Source: Megaleporinus macrocephalus
Taxonomy: Eukaryota > Chordata > Actinopteri > Characiformes > Anostomidae
Assembly (NCBI GenBank): GCA_021613375.1
Contig: CM038715.1
Location: 2,809,878 to 2,873,877 of the forward strand
Reading direction: 5' to 3'
Length of the DNA stretch: 64,000 nucleotides
The notes under the pieces: model-generated
Told to the model about the DNA's origin: nothing
Databases searched by the model: none
What the model saw: the letters and a program-made list of their open reading frames with translations, nothing else
Part shown: positions 49,588 to 60,871 of the stretch, one piece after another
How positions within the stretch are numbered: position 1 is the first letter of the stretch
Layout: every line of letters begins with the position of its first letter
Program-made: the position numbers and the translations under genes

Positions 49588-50045
49588 CAATAAGGTCACT
49601 AACAGGCGGACTTCAGCCAATCAGATCTGTGCAGATCCTGTGCAGCGGTTGAGTCAGAGAAAGGCTCATTCAGACAGCGTGCTCAAACAAATGTTTTATT
49701 TACTTTTTCTATATATAAGCACTTTATGACACACCTTTTTCTTTTTTTAGTGAGGAAAAAAACATATTTAAAGTTTTATTAATAATTAATTTAGTTCAGT
49801 ATTTAAACAGTAAATATACTGAAATATACTGAAGGGTATGTGTGGTGTGTTGGTGTTTCAGTAGCTGATGGTATAAGATGCTGATACTAGACTACTTCAG
49901 TAAACAGGATACACCACTGAATCAGAACACACGTTGGAAATGATGAGGGTCCGGACCAGCCTGAGATCTCCTCTGGACCTTACTGACTCTAATTAAATAC
50001 TCCTGCTCTAACTGGACCTTACTGGCTTCTAATTAAATACCCCTG
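49588..50045 (+). mobile_element. hAT-like family H element, plus orientation
   Basis: Starts near caataaggtcactaacaggcgg-like sequence and ends aaatacccctg. The middle is shortened compared with 10327-10930. Near the 3' end, 'ctggaccttactg' plus 'taattaaatac' is duplicated in tandem. No clear 8-bp TSD. The next copy, 268 bp away, is inverted. Confidence 0.8.
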
Positions 50046-50312
50046 ATATACATATATATATATATATATATATCGTCCAACTACCCTCCCTGAGGGACTG
50101 CAAAAGGAGGCTATGGTCTGCTTAAAATGATACACACATTTTTTATTCACATTATATGAAATCAGTCAGAAAGGACAGTGATCATAGTCAAGGTAAGATT
50201 CTAATTCCAGAAAAGCATCTCAATGAAATGAAAATACTAGAATCTTAATGAAAAAAAGGCCAGGTCCAAGGACAGGTGCTGGAAAACCAGGGACACGGAT
50301 TAGAGTCTATAG

Positions 50313-50959
50313 CAGGGTTATTTAATTAGGACTGTAAAGTCCAGTCAGAGGAAATCTCCTCAGGCCAAGGTCCGGACCGTGTTTGTGTTATGAGCGTAAC
50401 TTTGTTATGATTCAGTGCTTATCCTGTAAACTGAAGTAGCCTAGCAGTTCTATTAGCATTTTATACCATCAAAGATAAACCAAATTACACATACCATTTA
50501 GTATATTTCAAGTATATTTACTGTTTTAAATGCTGAACTGAATTAATTATTTATAGAACTTCAAATAAAAAGGTCTACATTAAAAAAGAAAAAGTAAATA
50601 AAACATGAGGTCTTCTTGTTAACTCAGTTTCACATCTTGAGCTGTTGGTTTGGAGCTGCCTGTGGGAAGAATAAACATATACATCTCTCAGTTACTGGTT
50701 GAATAGTCGCTTTCGCCGCCTACTTTTCTTTTTTCTCACTTTATTCTCCGATCTGATTGGCTAATAGAGCGCCATTGGTGATCTTTCAGCGCACGTGATT
50801 GGTCTGTGAGCCCGCATATTGTAAAGATAAGAAAAGCTCCGCCGCTTAAAATAAACACTATCAAAATTAAGTAGTTCTCAATAGTTTATCGGTTTGGGTC
50901 CGCGCTCCACGACATCTGGGTCCGGACCAGGACCGCGGTCCGCCTATTAGTGACCTCTA
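50313..50959 (-). mobile_element. hAT-like family H element, inverted, 8-bp TSD
   Basis: Reverse orientation: plus-strand left end cagggttatttaattaggac, right end gcctattagtgacctcta. Flanks gtctatag and gtctatgg (50305-50312, 50960-50967) are an 8-bp duplication with one mismatch. It is full length (647 bp) compared with the 604-bp copy at 10.3 kb. Confidence 0.85.
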
Positions 50960-52040
50960 GTCTATGGTGTTGCAAGCCACTGTGGAAACAGCCACCGTCC
51001 CAGAGCAATCTGCAGAGGGACTCTCTACGAGCACGAGGTAGGATCCTGATGTTCAGACAGTATCGCTGGGACGTAGAATAGCATCCAAGCTGCTGACCTG
51101 CATCTCTGCCAGAGGAGCAAAGAGAATGACTCCCAGGAGAGCAGGGTATTTCTATTACTGGCTGCAAGTGAAGGTGCCTGAGGAGTACTGCACTACCTCC
51201 GAGGTCAGTAGGAACAAAACAGAACACTCTACTCAGTCTCTTTCTTTTTCATTCTGTCTATCTTCTAATTTTTAATTTCATCATATTTTTGGATTATGTT
51301 TTTTTATTATCTATTGGAAATTCTTCTCTTTTCATTCAGTCCTGAAAACAACTTTATATTTCTACTTACTCTCCCTCCTGATTATCTCAGAGACCTTCAG
51401 GCGCTTAATGGAAAGTCATGTTTTTATAGATTTAAATAAAACAATTCAGCAAAGCGTCCCTGTTTTTATATTGCCCATGCAAAGCCAGTTGACGACCACA
51501 GACCATCACAAGAAAGAGAAAAAAGGAAAACTTGGGTTTGTGTCAACTTAGTGTATTAACTGACAATGAATCAGATTTACGACTCACTATGCTCGTCCAA
51601 ATCTGATGACACTTTTATGAAAGTTAAGGATTTTCACCTCCATTGTTTCTGAAAGAATACACAAAAAGTGGTTCAGAGAAAAAGTAAATAATGTTAAACA
51701 GGAGATATGGAAGAGAGAACAATACAGCAGAGGTCTGGTAATACTGAAACAATGAGAAGCCTGTTTCGTGGACTAGTGTTGTTTCCAGTGCAGAGACACT
51801 TTATCGCTCTAGCAGACCAGCAGAAAGCTTTTCTCTGGGAAAGAAATTCGGTGAAAGCCAGGATAAAATATGTCGGTGACGTTTTGATCAAACAAGGTTT
51901 TTCTTTCATTCCAGTGATAGAAAAGATGTCTGCACTTTTAACACTGTCAGCGTCTATAAGGCAGTCTTACTGAACAGTCGTGAACTGTGGAGCTACTCTG
52001 AGGCTGATCTGCTAAACACTCCACCGGGTTGCTGTTGCCT
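50960..52040. other. mpp7 last intron, no feature seen
   Basis: Unique-looking sequence. An 88-codon frame at 51707-51973 has no family resemblance. Confidence 0.4.
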
Positions 52041-52382
52041 ATAAGATCAGATAAGATAATCCTGTATTAGTCCCACAGTCGGGGAAATTCAGAGTTACAG
52101 CAGCAAAGGGAGAGCAATTACTCAGTACAAACACTAGATAAATAAACAGTACAGTATATACAATATAAATAATAACAATTCAGAACTCCTAAGATTGTAT
52201 TTACAAATTATTGCATGTTGCTTCTTAATTACACAGGGGGAAAATTACTGCTCTTTACACAATTTTTTTTTTAAGTGTGTGTGTATGTGGTCTGCTGGGA
52301 GCAGTGTGTAGAGTTTAAGGGTGTGTGTGTGTGTGTGTGTGTGAGTATTGGTGGTCTGCTGGGAGCAGTGTGTAGAGTTTAA

Positions 52383-52451
<69 letters not shown>

Positions 52452-52685
52452 GTCTGCTGGGAGCAGTGCTGGTTGTAGAGTCTAACAGCACCAGGAAGGA
52501 AGAACCTGTGATACCACTCCTTAAACTTATCATAAGCGGTATGATAAGCAGTCTGTCTCTGAAGGAGCTGCCCAGTGCTGCTAGAGTCTCCTGTATGGGG
52601 TGGGAGTCATTCTCCAGCATGGATACCAGCTTGGCTACCATCCTTCTAGAGGTCTTCCCAGGACAGAGCTGGCCCTCTTAGTAAG
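52041..52685 (-). mobile_element. 5'-truncated LINE 3' end (L2/CR1-like), copy 2
   Basis: Minus-strand relative of 16440-17272. The frame from about 52641 reads KLVSMLENDSHPIQETLAAL, then GSSFRDRLL, and later in another frame the end of the ORF. The 3' UTR holds (CA)n tracts, and the terminus is 'gggactaat'-like followed by ttatcttatctgatcttat (52059-52041 reversed). It lies in the mpp7 last intron in the sense orientation of the gene. Confidence 0.83.
52318..52446. repeat. Two (TG)n microsatellites in the LINE 3' UTR
   Basis: TG runs at about 52318-52344 and 52383-52446, separated by a repeated ~60-bp segment containing 'ggtctgctgggagcagtgtg', itself present three times between 52288 and 52470. 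Confidence 0.93.
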
Positions 52686-53021
52686 TTGAGCACTGATGCC
52701 TGAGTAGGTTATTAATGCCATTACACTATCCATTTCAGAACTCGTTAAACCTTTTATAAAGGTTAGGGTTTGGAAAAGGACAAGTGGTTATTTTAAAGTG
52801 ACAGTCCCCCCAAAATTCTCATTGTTTCCCATCAGTTCTTCTTCACTCCAAATGTGGTTGAACAAACAAGACATGTTTGCTGTTTCAGGTTTGTTTCTTT
52901 GGTGAGGTAACAAGCAATGGAAACCTACAGTCACCAGTTACTCCGGATATCAAAATACATCTAAATACTGCGATGCGTACATCAAGAATGTGTTAAAGCA
53001 TCATTTTTATAATATTTCTCA

Positions 53022-54971
53022 AAGTACTAAACTCTGGAAATACAGTCCTAAACTCTGGAAATACAGTACTAAACTCTGGAGATACAGTCCGGAACTCTGG
53101 AAATACAGTACGGAACTCTGGAAATACAGTACTAAACTCTGGAGATACAGTCCGGAACTCTGGAAATACAGTACGGAACTCTGGAAATACAGTACTAAAC
53201 TCTGGAAATACAGTCCTGAACTCTGGAAATACAGTCCTGAACTCTGGAAATACAGTCCTGAACTCTGGAAATACAGTACGGAACTCTGGAAATACAGTCC
53301 TGAACTCTGGAAATACAGTCCTGAACTCTGGAAATACAGTACTAAACTCTGGAGATACAGTCCGGAACTCTGGAAATACAGTACGGAACTCTGGAAATAC
53401 AGTACGGAACTCTGGAAATACAGTACGGAACTCTGGAAATACAGTACTAAACTCTGGAAATACAGTCCTAAACTCTAGAGATACAGTCCTGAGCTCTGGA
53501 AATACAGTACTAAACTCTGGAGATACAGCCCGGAACTCTGGAAATACAGCCCGGAACTCTGGAAATACAGCCCGGAACTCTGGAAATACAGTCCTAAACT
53601 CTGGAGATACAGCCCTGAACTCTGGAGATACAGCCCTGAACTCTGGAGATACAGCCCTGAGCTCTGGAGATACAGCCCTGAGCTCTGGAGATACAGGCCT
53701 GAACTCTGGAGATACAGTCCTGAACTCTGGAAATACAGCCCTGAACTCTGGAAATACAGCCCTGAGCTCTGGAGATACAGGCCTGAACTCTGGAGATACA
53801 GTCCTGAACTCTGGAGATACAGCCCTGAGCTCTGGAGATACAGGCCTGAACTCTGGAAATACAGCCCTGAGCTCTGGAGATACAGGCCTGAACTCTGGAG
53901 ATACAGTCCTGAACTCTGGAGATACAGGCCTGAACTCTGGAGATACAGTCCTGAACTCTGGAGATACAGCCCTGAGCTCTGGAGATACAGCCCTGAGCTC
54001 TGGAGATACAGTCCTGAACTCTGGAAATACAGCCCTGAGCTCTGGAGATACAGGCCTGAACTCTGGAGATACAGTCCTGAACTCTGGAGATACAGTCCGG
54101 AACTCTGGAGATACAGTCCGGAACTCTGGAGATACAGTCCGGAACTCTGGAGATACAGTCCGGAACTCTGGAGTTACAGCCCTGAACTCTGGAGATACAG
54201 GCCTGAACTCTGGAAATACAGTCCTGAACTCTGGAGATACAGTCCTGAACTCTGGAGATACAGTCCTGAACTCTGGAGATACAGTCCTGAACTCTGGAGA
54301 TACAGCCCTGAACTCTGGAAATACAGTCCTGAACTCTGGAAATACAGTCCTGAACTCTGGAGATACAGTCCTGAACTCTGGAGATACAGTCCTGAACTCT
54401 GGAGATAGAGTCCTGAACTCTGGAGATACAGTCCGGAACTCTGGAGATACAGTCCGGAACTCTGGAGTTACAGCCCTGAACTCTGGAGATACAGGCCTGA
54501 ACTCTGGAAATACAGTCCTGAACTCTGGAGATACAGCCCTGAACTCTGGAGATACAGTCCTGAACTCTGGAGATACAGTCCTGAACTCTGGAGATACAGT
54601 CCTGAACTCTGGAGATACAGCCCTGAACTCTGGAAATACAGTCCTGAACTCTGGAAATACAGTCCTGAACTCTGGAGATACAGTCCTGAACTCTGGAGAT
54701 ACAGTCCTGAACTCTGGAGATACAGTCCTGAACTCTGGAAATACAGTCCTGAACTCTGGAGATACAGTCCTGAACTCTGGAGATACAGTCCTGAACTCTG
54801 GAGATAGAGTCCTGAACTCTGGAGATACAGTCCTGAACTCTGGAGATACAGTCCTGAACTCTGGAGATACAGTCCTGAACTCTGGAAATACAGTCCTGAA
54901 CTCTGGAAATACAGTCCTGAACTCTGGAAATACAGTCCTGAACTCTGGAGATACAGTCCGGAACTCTGGAA
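53022..54971. repeat. 21-bp minisatellite in the mpp7 last intron
   Basis: About 93 copies of a 21-bp unit (gaactctggagatacagtcct). Variants: aaatacag/agatacag, gtact/gtccg/gtcct/gccct/gcct. It is arranged in zones: gtac- and aaat-rich to about 53610, gccctgagc-rich to about 54060, gtcctgaac-rich after that. 21 is a multiple of 3, so the minus strand reads as a heptapeptide repeat (SPEFRTV, FPEFRTV) for 691 codons without stop, in the same direction as mpp7. No start context, splice or domain evidence makes it coding. Confidence 0.97.
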
Positions 54972-55587
54972 AGGGAGTGATCATCTGGGTTTGCCTGAGA
55001 GTTGTGTGTGGGTGTGTATTTATGTTTTGGCAGTTGATGGTATGAAGGTGCAGGAGCAGACTGAGCACTGATCTTTTTCACACCACAGCTTCAGTCGAAC
55101 CAATCACAGCGAAGCGGCTGCAGAAACCTCTCGTACACAAACCGGAGTCTCGCTGTTTGAGTGACAGAGAGAGATCCGGGCAGCCGTGTGGGGGAGTGAA
55201 GGCCGGGTCGCTAGGCTAACATGTGAGCACACCTGCGTGACTTTTACAGCACTCAACAACGTTTAGGGGCGACCTTCAACATCGGCACGTGCACCGTCTC
55301 CACAGTGACAGCCAGGCGTGCGGAGGGGTCAGACTGTCGGGGTCAGGGCATCCCGCTGTGACCGGGGATTCGCTCAGGTGCGGCTCCGCAGTGAGAGATA
55401 CTGTACTCTGTGAAAGCTATTAGACTGCCTACTAATTCACACCCTCGCACACGCTCGCACACCCTCGCACCGACACACAGAGCAGTGGGGTTCATGTGCT
55501 AATTGATTTCATGTGTGTCTCTTCTGAGAGGATTCGTGCAGGTGAAGCATGAGCTCAGTCTTATATCACATTACCGCTCCAGGGGAG

Positions 55588-55676
<89 letters not shown>

Positions 55677-55980
55677 CACCCATGTGTACAGGGATTGGCC
55701 AACAGTCAATGAGAGTGAAATGCAAACCCTGGATGTGTTTGATTGACCCCAAATAAAAAAACTGAAAAAAGCTATACAGAACATTTAGCCTGGAACTGAT
55801 AAAACACTCGATAACGTATGAGCCAAGATTTAAATAAGAAAAAAGGGGATGCAGTATAGTTCACTTAAATGTGTATTTTTAAATAATTTTAGTCAAGTTG
55901 ATCTAAAGGCTCATGGTTAAACCCTAAGCTGATGTACGAAAAGTACAGTAAGAAAAGTCCTGTGTTCATAATGCATGGTG
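54972..55980. other. mpp7 last intron with (AC)n
   Basis: A GC-rich unique block at 55080-55400, then a long CA tract at 55589-55673. No exon seen. Confidence 0.5.
55589..55673. repeat. (CA)n microsatellite
   Basis: A pure CA run of about 85 bp. Confidence 0.97.
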
Positions 55981-57213
55981 TAATGTAGGGCTGGGCGATA
56001 AAACGATAATGATAATTATCGTGAAATAACATTTTCTCGATAGAACTATAAGACGTAGTTGATAGAATTAAGTTCCGTCCATGTTTTGAGAGACAACACG
56101 AAAAGCCAATGAGAATGAGAATAGCGCCACCCCAAACCAATCAGGTGGCTGAACTAGAGTTCCAGTTATTTCATGTTTGGTTGAAGCTTAAACAGCACAG
56201 AGTGTAGACGTAGCGGCAGCTTAACCCACGTACTAGTAATCTGTTACTGCAGCGTCACAGTCGAGCAGAGAGAATAAAATAAGAGAAAATAACAGAAAAC
56301 GTTAAACTACTACTGAAAGAAACATGATACACGTGTTAATAATCTATAAATAATCTATAAGATCAGATAAACAGATAAACAGGTGCTGTCCTGCTGCTGT
56401 GTTGATGAAGCTCTACGGGATGTTTGATCTTCAAGGTCTCGTGTGTAGTAGTTGTACTGTTGTGATCATCTCCACTGTGCAGAGCTGACAGAGCACCACA
56501 CTGTTGTGTTTCTGTGTGAAACATTCCCACAACGTTAGATGAACGTGAGTGATTGTTTGTAGCTGCAGCTCCGGATAAATCCATGCTTTCAGTGGGAGCG
56601 GCCATCTTTCCGACGCATCAACGTACATTATGCTAATCGGCGTAATTTAATAATTGATAAAGATAAATATATATACTGTAGGAGTTTGAGTGAGAATGTT
56701 GAGACAAAGTTGACTTTATAACCAAAAATCCCGAGTAGGAAACTTTATTTTCTACTGAAAACAGAATCACTAAACCAACAACTCCGCATTAGAGCAGACA
56801 GAGAGTCGACTCACCGCTATGAGTGAACATAGTGAACATTTCTTCAGCCCCAACTTAAAGGACCAGCAACAGCCTGATTAACACAGTGACTGTGTGTGAA
56901 TACTGTTCATGAGACTGTACATATATATATGTATGTGTATGTATGTATGTATATTTATGTGTGTGTGGGTTTAATTTATTTGAAATACAGTTGTGTAATG
57001 TTCTATAGTACATTTGTCTATCTCCTGATAGAAAATAAATCAGAAGATAATAAAACAATTTAAGAAAATGTTTACATTTTGATATCTTCACTTCTCACTT
57101 AAAGTAAAAAGGCAATAGTGATTTGATTTATATCGTGATGTATATCGATATTGACTGATGTGAACAAAATGATCGTGATAAGATTTTTCCCCATATCGCC
57201 CAGTCCTACATTA
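55981..57213. mobile_element. 1.2-kb element with 19-bp terminal inverted repeats
   Basis: Left terminus taatgtagggctgggcgat (55981-55999); the right terminus, 57195-57213, is its inverted repeat with 18 of 19 matching. Just inside both ends are ATCG-rich words (gataattatcgtgaaataac; atatcgtgatgtatatcgat), typical of a common fish hAT-like repeat that starts 'gggctgggcgat'. No transposase motif recognised. A TSD was not clear. Confidence 0.75.
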
Positions 57214-57519
57214 AATGTAGAATATTGAATTGCTGCTGCTGTTCTGTTCGTACCGGTCAGATCTGGTCTGTACGAGTCACATATGGTAAACACTGCCAGA
57301 CGGACAATGTTTTCTATCAGCACACGTGGTGAACACCATAAACTGCTCTCGTGAGGCCGCTGCTTTAGTCAGTCTGTGGAAAATGAAAGGGTATGTATTT
57401 CCACCTAGTGGTTCAGATAGGAATTGCAGGGATCTGTCCAGACGGGGTTTCACAGAGGGCTCCTCTTCCTGGATGAAACGCTAGCTGGAAATACAAATTA
57501 TGCTCATTTGTTTAACACC

Positions 57520-57630
57520 ATCGATCGGCTCTCAGGATCGGCTAAACTGGAGAAATATCGTCTGATCACCGATACACATATTCCGATTAAAAATCGGCTG
57601 ATACCAATACATAGCCGATCAATCCTTCCA
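57520..57630. repeat. Fragment of 'atcggctgatac'-type dispersed repeat
   Basis: The wording 'gatcaccgatacacatattc' and 'aaaaatcggctgataccaat' matches a frequent fish DNA-element fragment. It lies about 115 bp downstream of the GK exon at 57745. Confidence 0.5.
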
Positions 57631-57744
57631 TCTGTACTTTTTAAGTATGCTGGCAGTAACTGTTTTATTAATGTAAAAGTGACATCCACATTTGAATCAG
57701 TGCATGAAAAATAATAAACAGGTATCATTTCTGACAAACTTTAC

Positions 57745-57888
57745 CGTGAAGGGTTTGGACGAGCCCTTGTCGTCTTTGCCTGAGATTATTTTCGCGTTCT
57801 TCCTGGTCTCTCTTAAATGCTCAATGGCTGGAGGCTTCACAAACACCACGTATGGCTTAAACTCAGCCGTGCGGAGATGCTTCAGCGT
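57745..57888 (-). CDS. mpp7: MPP7 coding exon, GK domain central part
   Basis: This is exactly 48 codons (144 bp) with both boundaries in phase 0. It starts [20 protein letters not shown] and ends [12 protein letters not shown]. The pattern [12 protein letters not shown] followed by [10 protein letters not shown] is the characteristic MPP7/MAGUK GK segment, corresponding to the beta strand before the reduced LID region of true guanylate kinases. The acceptor is a T/C-rich tract ending GACAG just above 57888; the donor is GTAAAG from 57744. It joins in frame to the exon at 62975 (VQPH then TLKH) and to the terminal exon (KPFT then EEDF). There are no in-frame stops, and the substitutions against the remembered human protein are conservative, so the exon looks functional. 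Confidence 0.93.
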
Positions 57889-60871
57889 CTGTCCAGAGAA
57901 AAAAAAAAGGGAGAGCAAGGTCACGGAAAGAAAGAAAAGAAAATGAAAAAGAAAGAAAGATTGAAAGTCATCAAAACACCATCAATCACAGCATCATAAT
58001 CTTGCTTGATATTGATACTATTGTACATTATTGATATTAGTCACTCTCACATTTTGAAACAAAACAAAGCAGATCATTCACACTGAGCTGAACTAATATG
58101 ACATCGGGTTGTGAAGCACTCGCTAAAGGCAGCCCTAATTACTTTCATCCTGTTTTATCAAACCTCTAGTCTCTGAACTCAGAGAGAGCCGGGTCAATAA
58201 GAAAATAAGAGACACCCAGCAAAAAAGGGAACACAGGAGAGAGAAAAACAGATTTATAAAGTTGGCTGAGGCAGACACTTAACAGAACCATTGGCACTGT
58301 TCCTTTCCCCTCACTCTTAGGCTCTGTCTCCGAGATAAAGACAAGACACAGCTACGGACCACCAAAGCCCAGTGTGTGTGGCCAGGCTCATGTTGGTCTG
58401 GCCAGGCTTTGGGCCCAGTGAGACAAGCTCTGAAGTGCACTGAGAGCATGATGACATGGATACTGTTGTAAGGTTTGGACAGGCTAATGTGAAAGCTGAA
58501 GAAAGACGTAGAATGGATTTCCGTTGTCTCTGAAAGGCTGTGGCAAAATACATGCTTAAAGAAAGTTCACGGTTTTGTAGATTCAAGTCTATAAGCCTGT
58601 GCTTTGATGCTTTTGTGGTAGTGCCAAAACTCTTTGCCAAATATTGAAAGCAACACAGTGGTGTTTTCATCACCTGGTAAAGCACAAGAAAGAAGAGCTC
58701 CATGTTAATGAGACATTGCTGAATGGCTAATATATTCCAATAGGAGCATCTTAAACTGGGCCTAAACTCCAATAACTGTTGCTAATAATTTAATGACTCC
58801 ACAACTGTAAAGCATCAACACCATGTACCAGAGAAATGCAAAGGAATTTAAGTGAATAATGGAAAAAGGTCTAATATTTAATATTACTACACAATATATC
58901 TGACAACCTAAAGAAAGAAAGATTTCTCAATCTCCAAAAATGTCCAGCATTCAGGTTTTACCTTCTATTACGACTGCAGCTATTGATTACATTCTATAGC
59001 TAACAAAAAAACATTGCGACGGCATCACTAATCAACTTAAACCACCCCAATCCCAACCTTCCACCCCCTTGCTGCCACCCTGTCCTCTTTTTTGAAAATT
59101 AAAATATGGTCACTCTATCTAATATCCAAGATACAACTAGCCGTACAGCCCCAGTGGTCCCACTTCTGAGTTTTAAAACGTTCACATAATTTACTTACGG
59201 TATCCGGGCCTGGAAGTTAACTGCACTGCAAATCATGTGCTGGGTGTTTTGGATCATTCTTTCTGGAACGGTCTTGTTTACATTTACAATGCTGTGTAAA
59301 GTTCCCTTTAGTGTAATTTTAAGGGAAGAAAACAGAACAAAACAGTCCAACCTAAACAAGTTACATCAGATTTCTAAGCCATTCCTTCAGCATGGAGTAG
59401 CAGCACTCGTGAAATATGGGCTCATTAACTTTATTAATACAAACTGATTAACTTTATTAATTATAACATGAATTAATTTGACTAATGAATGGAGTCATTA
59501 ACTTTTAATATGTGACCTTAAATATCTGATAGCCCGACACAGAAAATATCATGCTATTTAATCTTAAAGAATCATCCAGCACTACTGATAGGATATTTCT
59601 GGTATTTATTACATCACATATGCTCTTTTTTCACCCAGCAGCTTCTCAGACTCGGTGCTGAATGTCGTTTCATGTCTGAATTTCTGAAGCCGCTTGTCTT
59701 ATACATGCATTTCATTCACTTGTGCATCAGACTTGTGCATCTTCCTGGCAGTGGCAGTGTCTTTCAGCGTCTTTTCAGCTTAGCTTAACAACAGGGGTGT
59801 ACTGCAGGTGGGTTTACTCCAGCTAGCAGGCTGCTATGCTAGCTGAAGGCTAAATTCTATTATTACGCTGAGAGTCTGGTGCTTAGTTCTACTGCTTCAG
59901 TAACAATCTGGACTAACTTTAACGCAGACTAAGTAAGTAACTACACATCAACATATGAGTGATTACAGAAAGGTCTGGCTCAGCCAGCCAAGCAATTTTC
60001 CTGCTGCTGGTCATCCGACACTACCGATGTTGTCAAGCTCTGTTGTGCATGTGCACCGAATATTGCTATATGCTTTTGGAACCTTAGCAGTGTGAAACTG
60101 AATCAAGGTTTAAAAACATTGAGCCTAATTATAGGTTAATCACATGTATTAATAAAGCTGCTGCTGATAAACCACTTATTGTCAAGTCTGAAACTTGAGA
60201 CGGTATTAAAAGAAAGACCGGCTGAGCTGGACTGAGCTCCTGTGCTACGCAGGCACTGCGTGAAGTAAACACTGTCTCAGTGGTGCCAGAAGGCACTCCA
60301 GCCAGCAAGTAGGAGACAAATAAATTTTGTATTAGATTTGGACTTCTGTTGGAGTTGGACCTCTTGCTTGTTGATCAGCATGGCTGCCAGCTTGACTCTA
60401 GAGCCATGTTAATCAAGCCTCTCAGCGAGAGCACTGCTGGAGGATTTCTCAATGGTCCTACGTATCGTACGGAATAAGAGTAGAAGAATGAACACACATG
60501 AGAGAGGATCCAAAATCTCTAGGATTTAAGTCTCATTTAGTGATTTGTTCAAACTAAAAACAAACTTCTGTGGGAACTTTTCATTTGAGATCAATTACTG
60601 GGAGCTTTTTGCTAATTATTTGTAAAAACTCTGAAAGACAAGTCCTCAAGTGTGTGTTTTAATGAATAGGTGCTAAAGGCCAACAGTGGTATGTGCACAT
60701 AATGGTGCATCAACTGGGCTAGCTGGTCAGCATGTTAACTTCAGTAGGTAACTCAGCAACAGGAATAATAGAAGACATATTGACATAGTTTTTATTTCTT
60801 TACATTCAGTTGATAGTTTGAAACTAAAGTCATATGTAATACAGGGACACAGGGAAAATCATATTGTAGGC
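57889..60871. other. mpp7 penultimate intron, no exon seen
   Basis: Purine-rich sequence next to the exon acceptor (57895-57965). A 151-codon frame at 58772-58317 on the minus strand lacks splice sites and family resemblance and is not called. The rest is unique-looking. Confidence 0.45.

Noticed and set aside
52993..55068. 691-codon open frame on the minus strand (and a 495-codon one in another frame)
   Set aside because: It is the 21-bp minisatellite read as a heptapeptide repeat. More than one frame is open, there is no domain, and it lies in an mpp7 intron.
58317..58772. 151-codon minus-strand frame inside the mpp7 intron as an extra exon
   Set aside because: The MPP7 protein order is continuous across the flanking exons (VQPH then TLKH; KPFT then EEDF), so no extra coding exon is needed here, and no family match was recognised.
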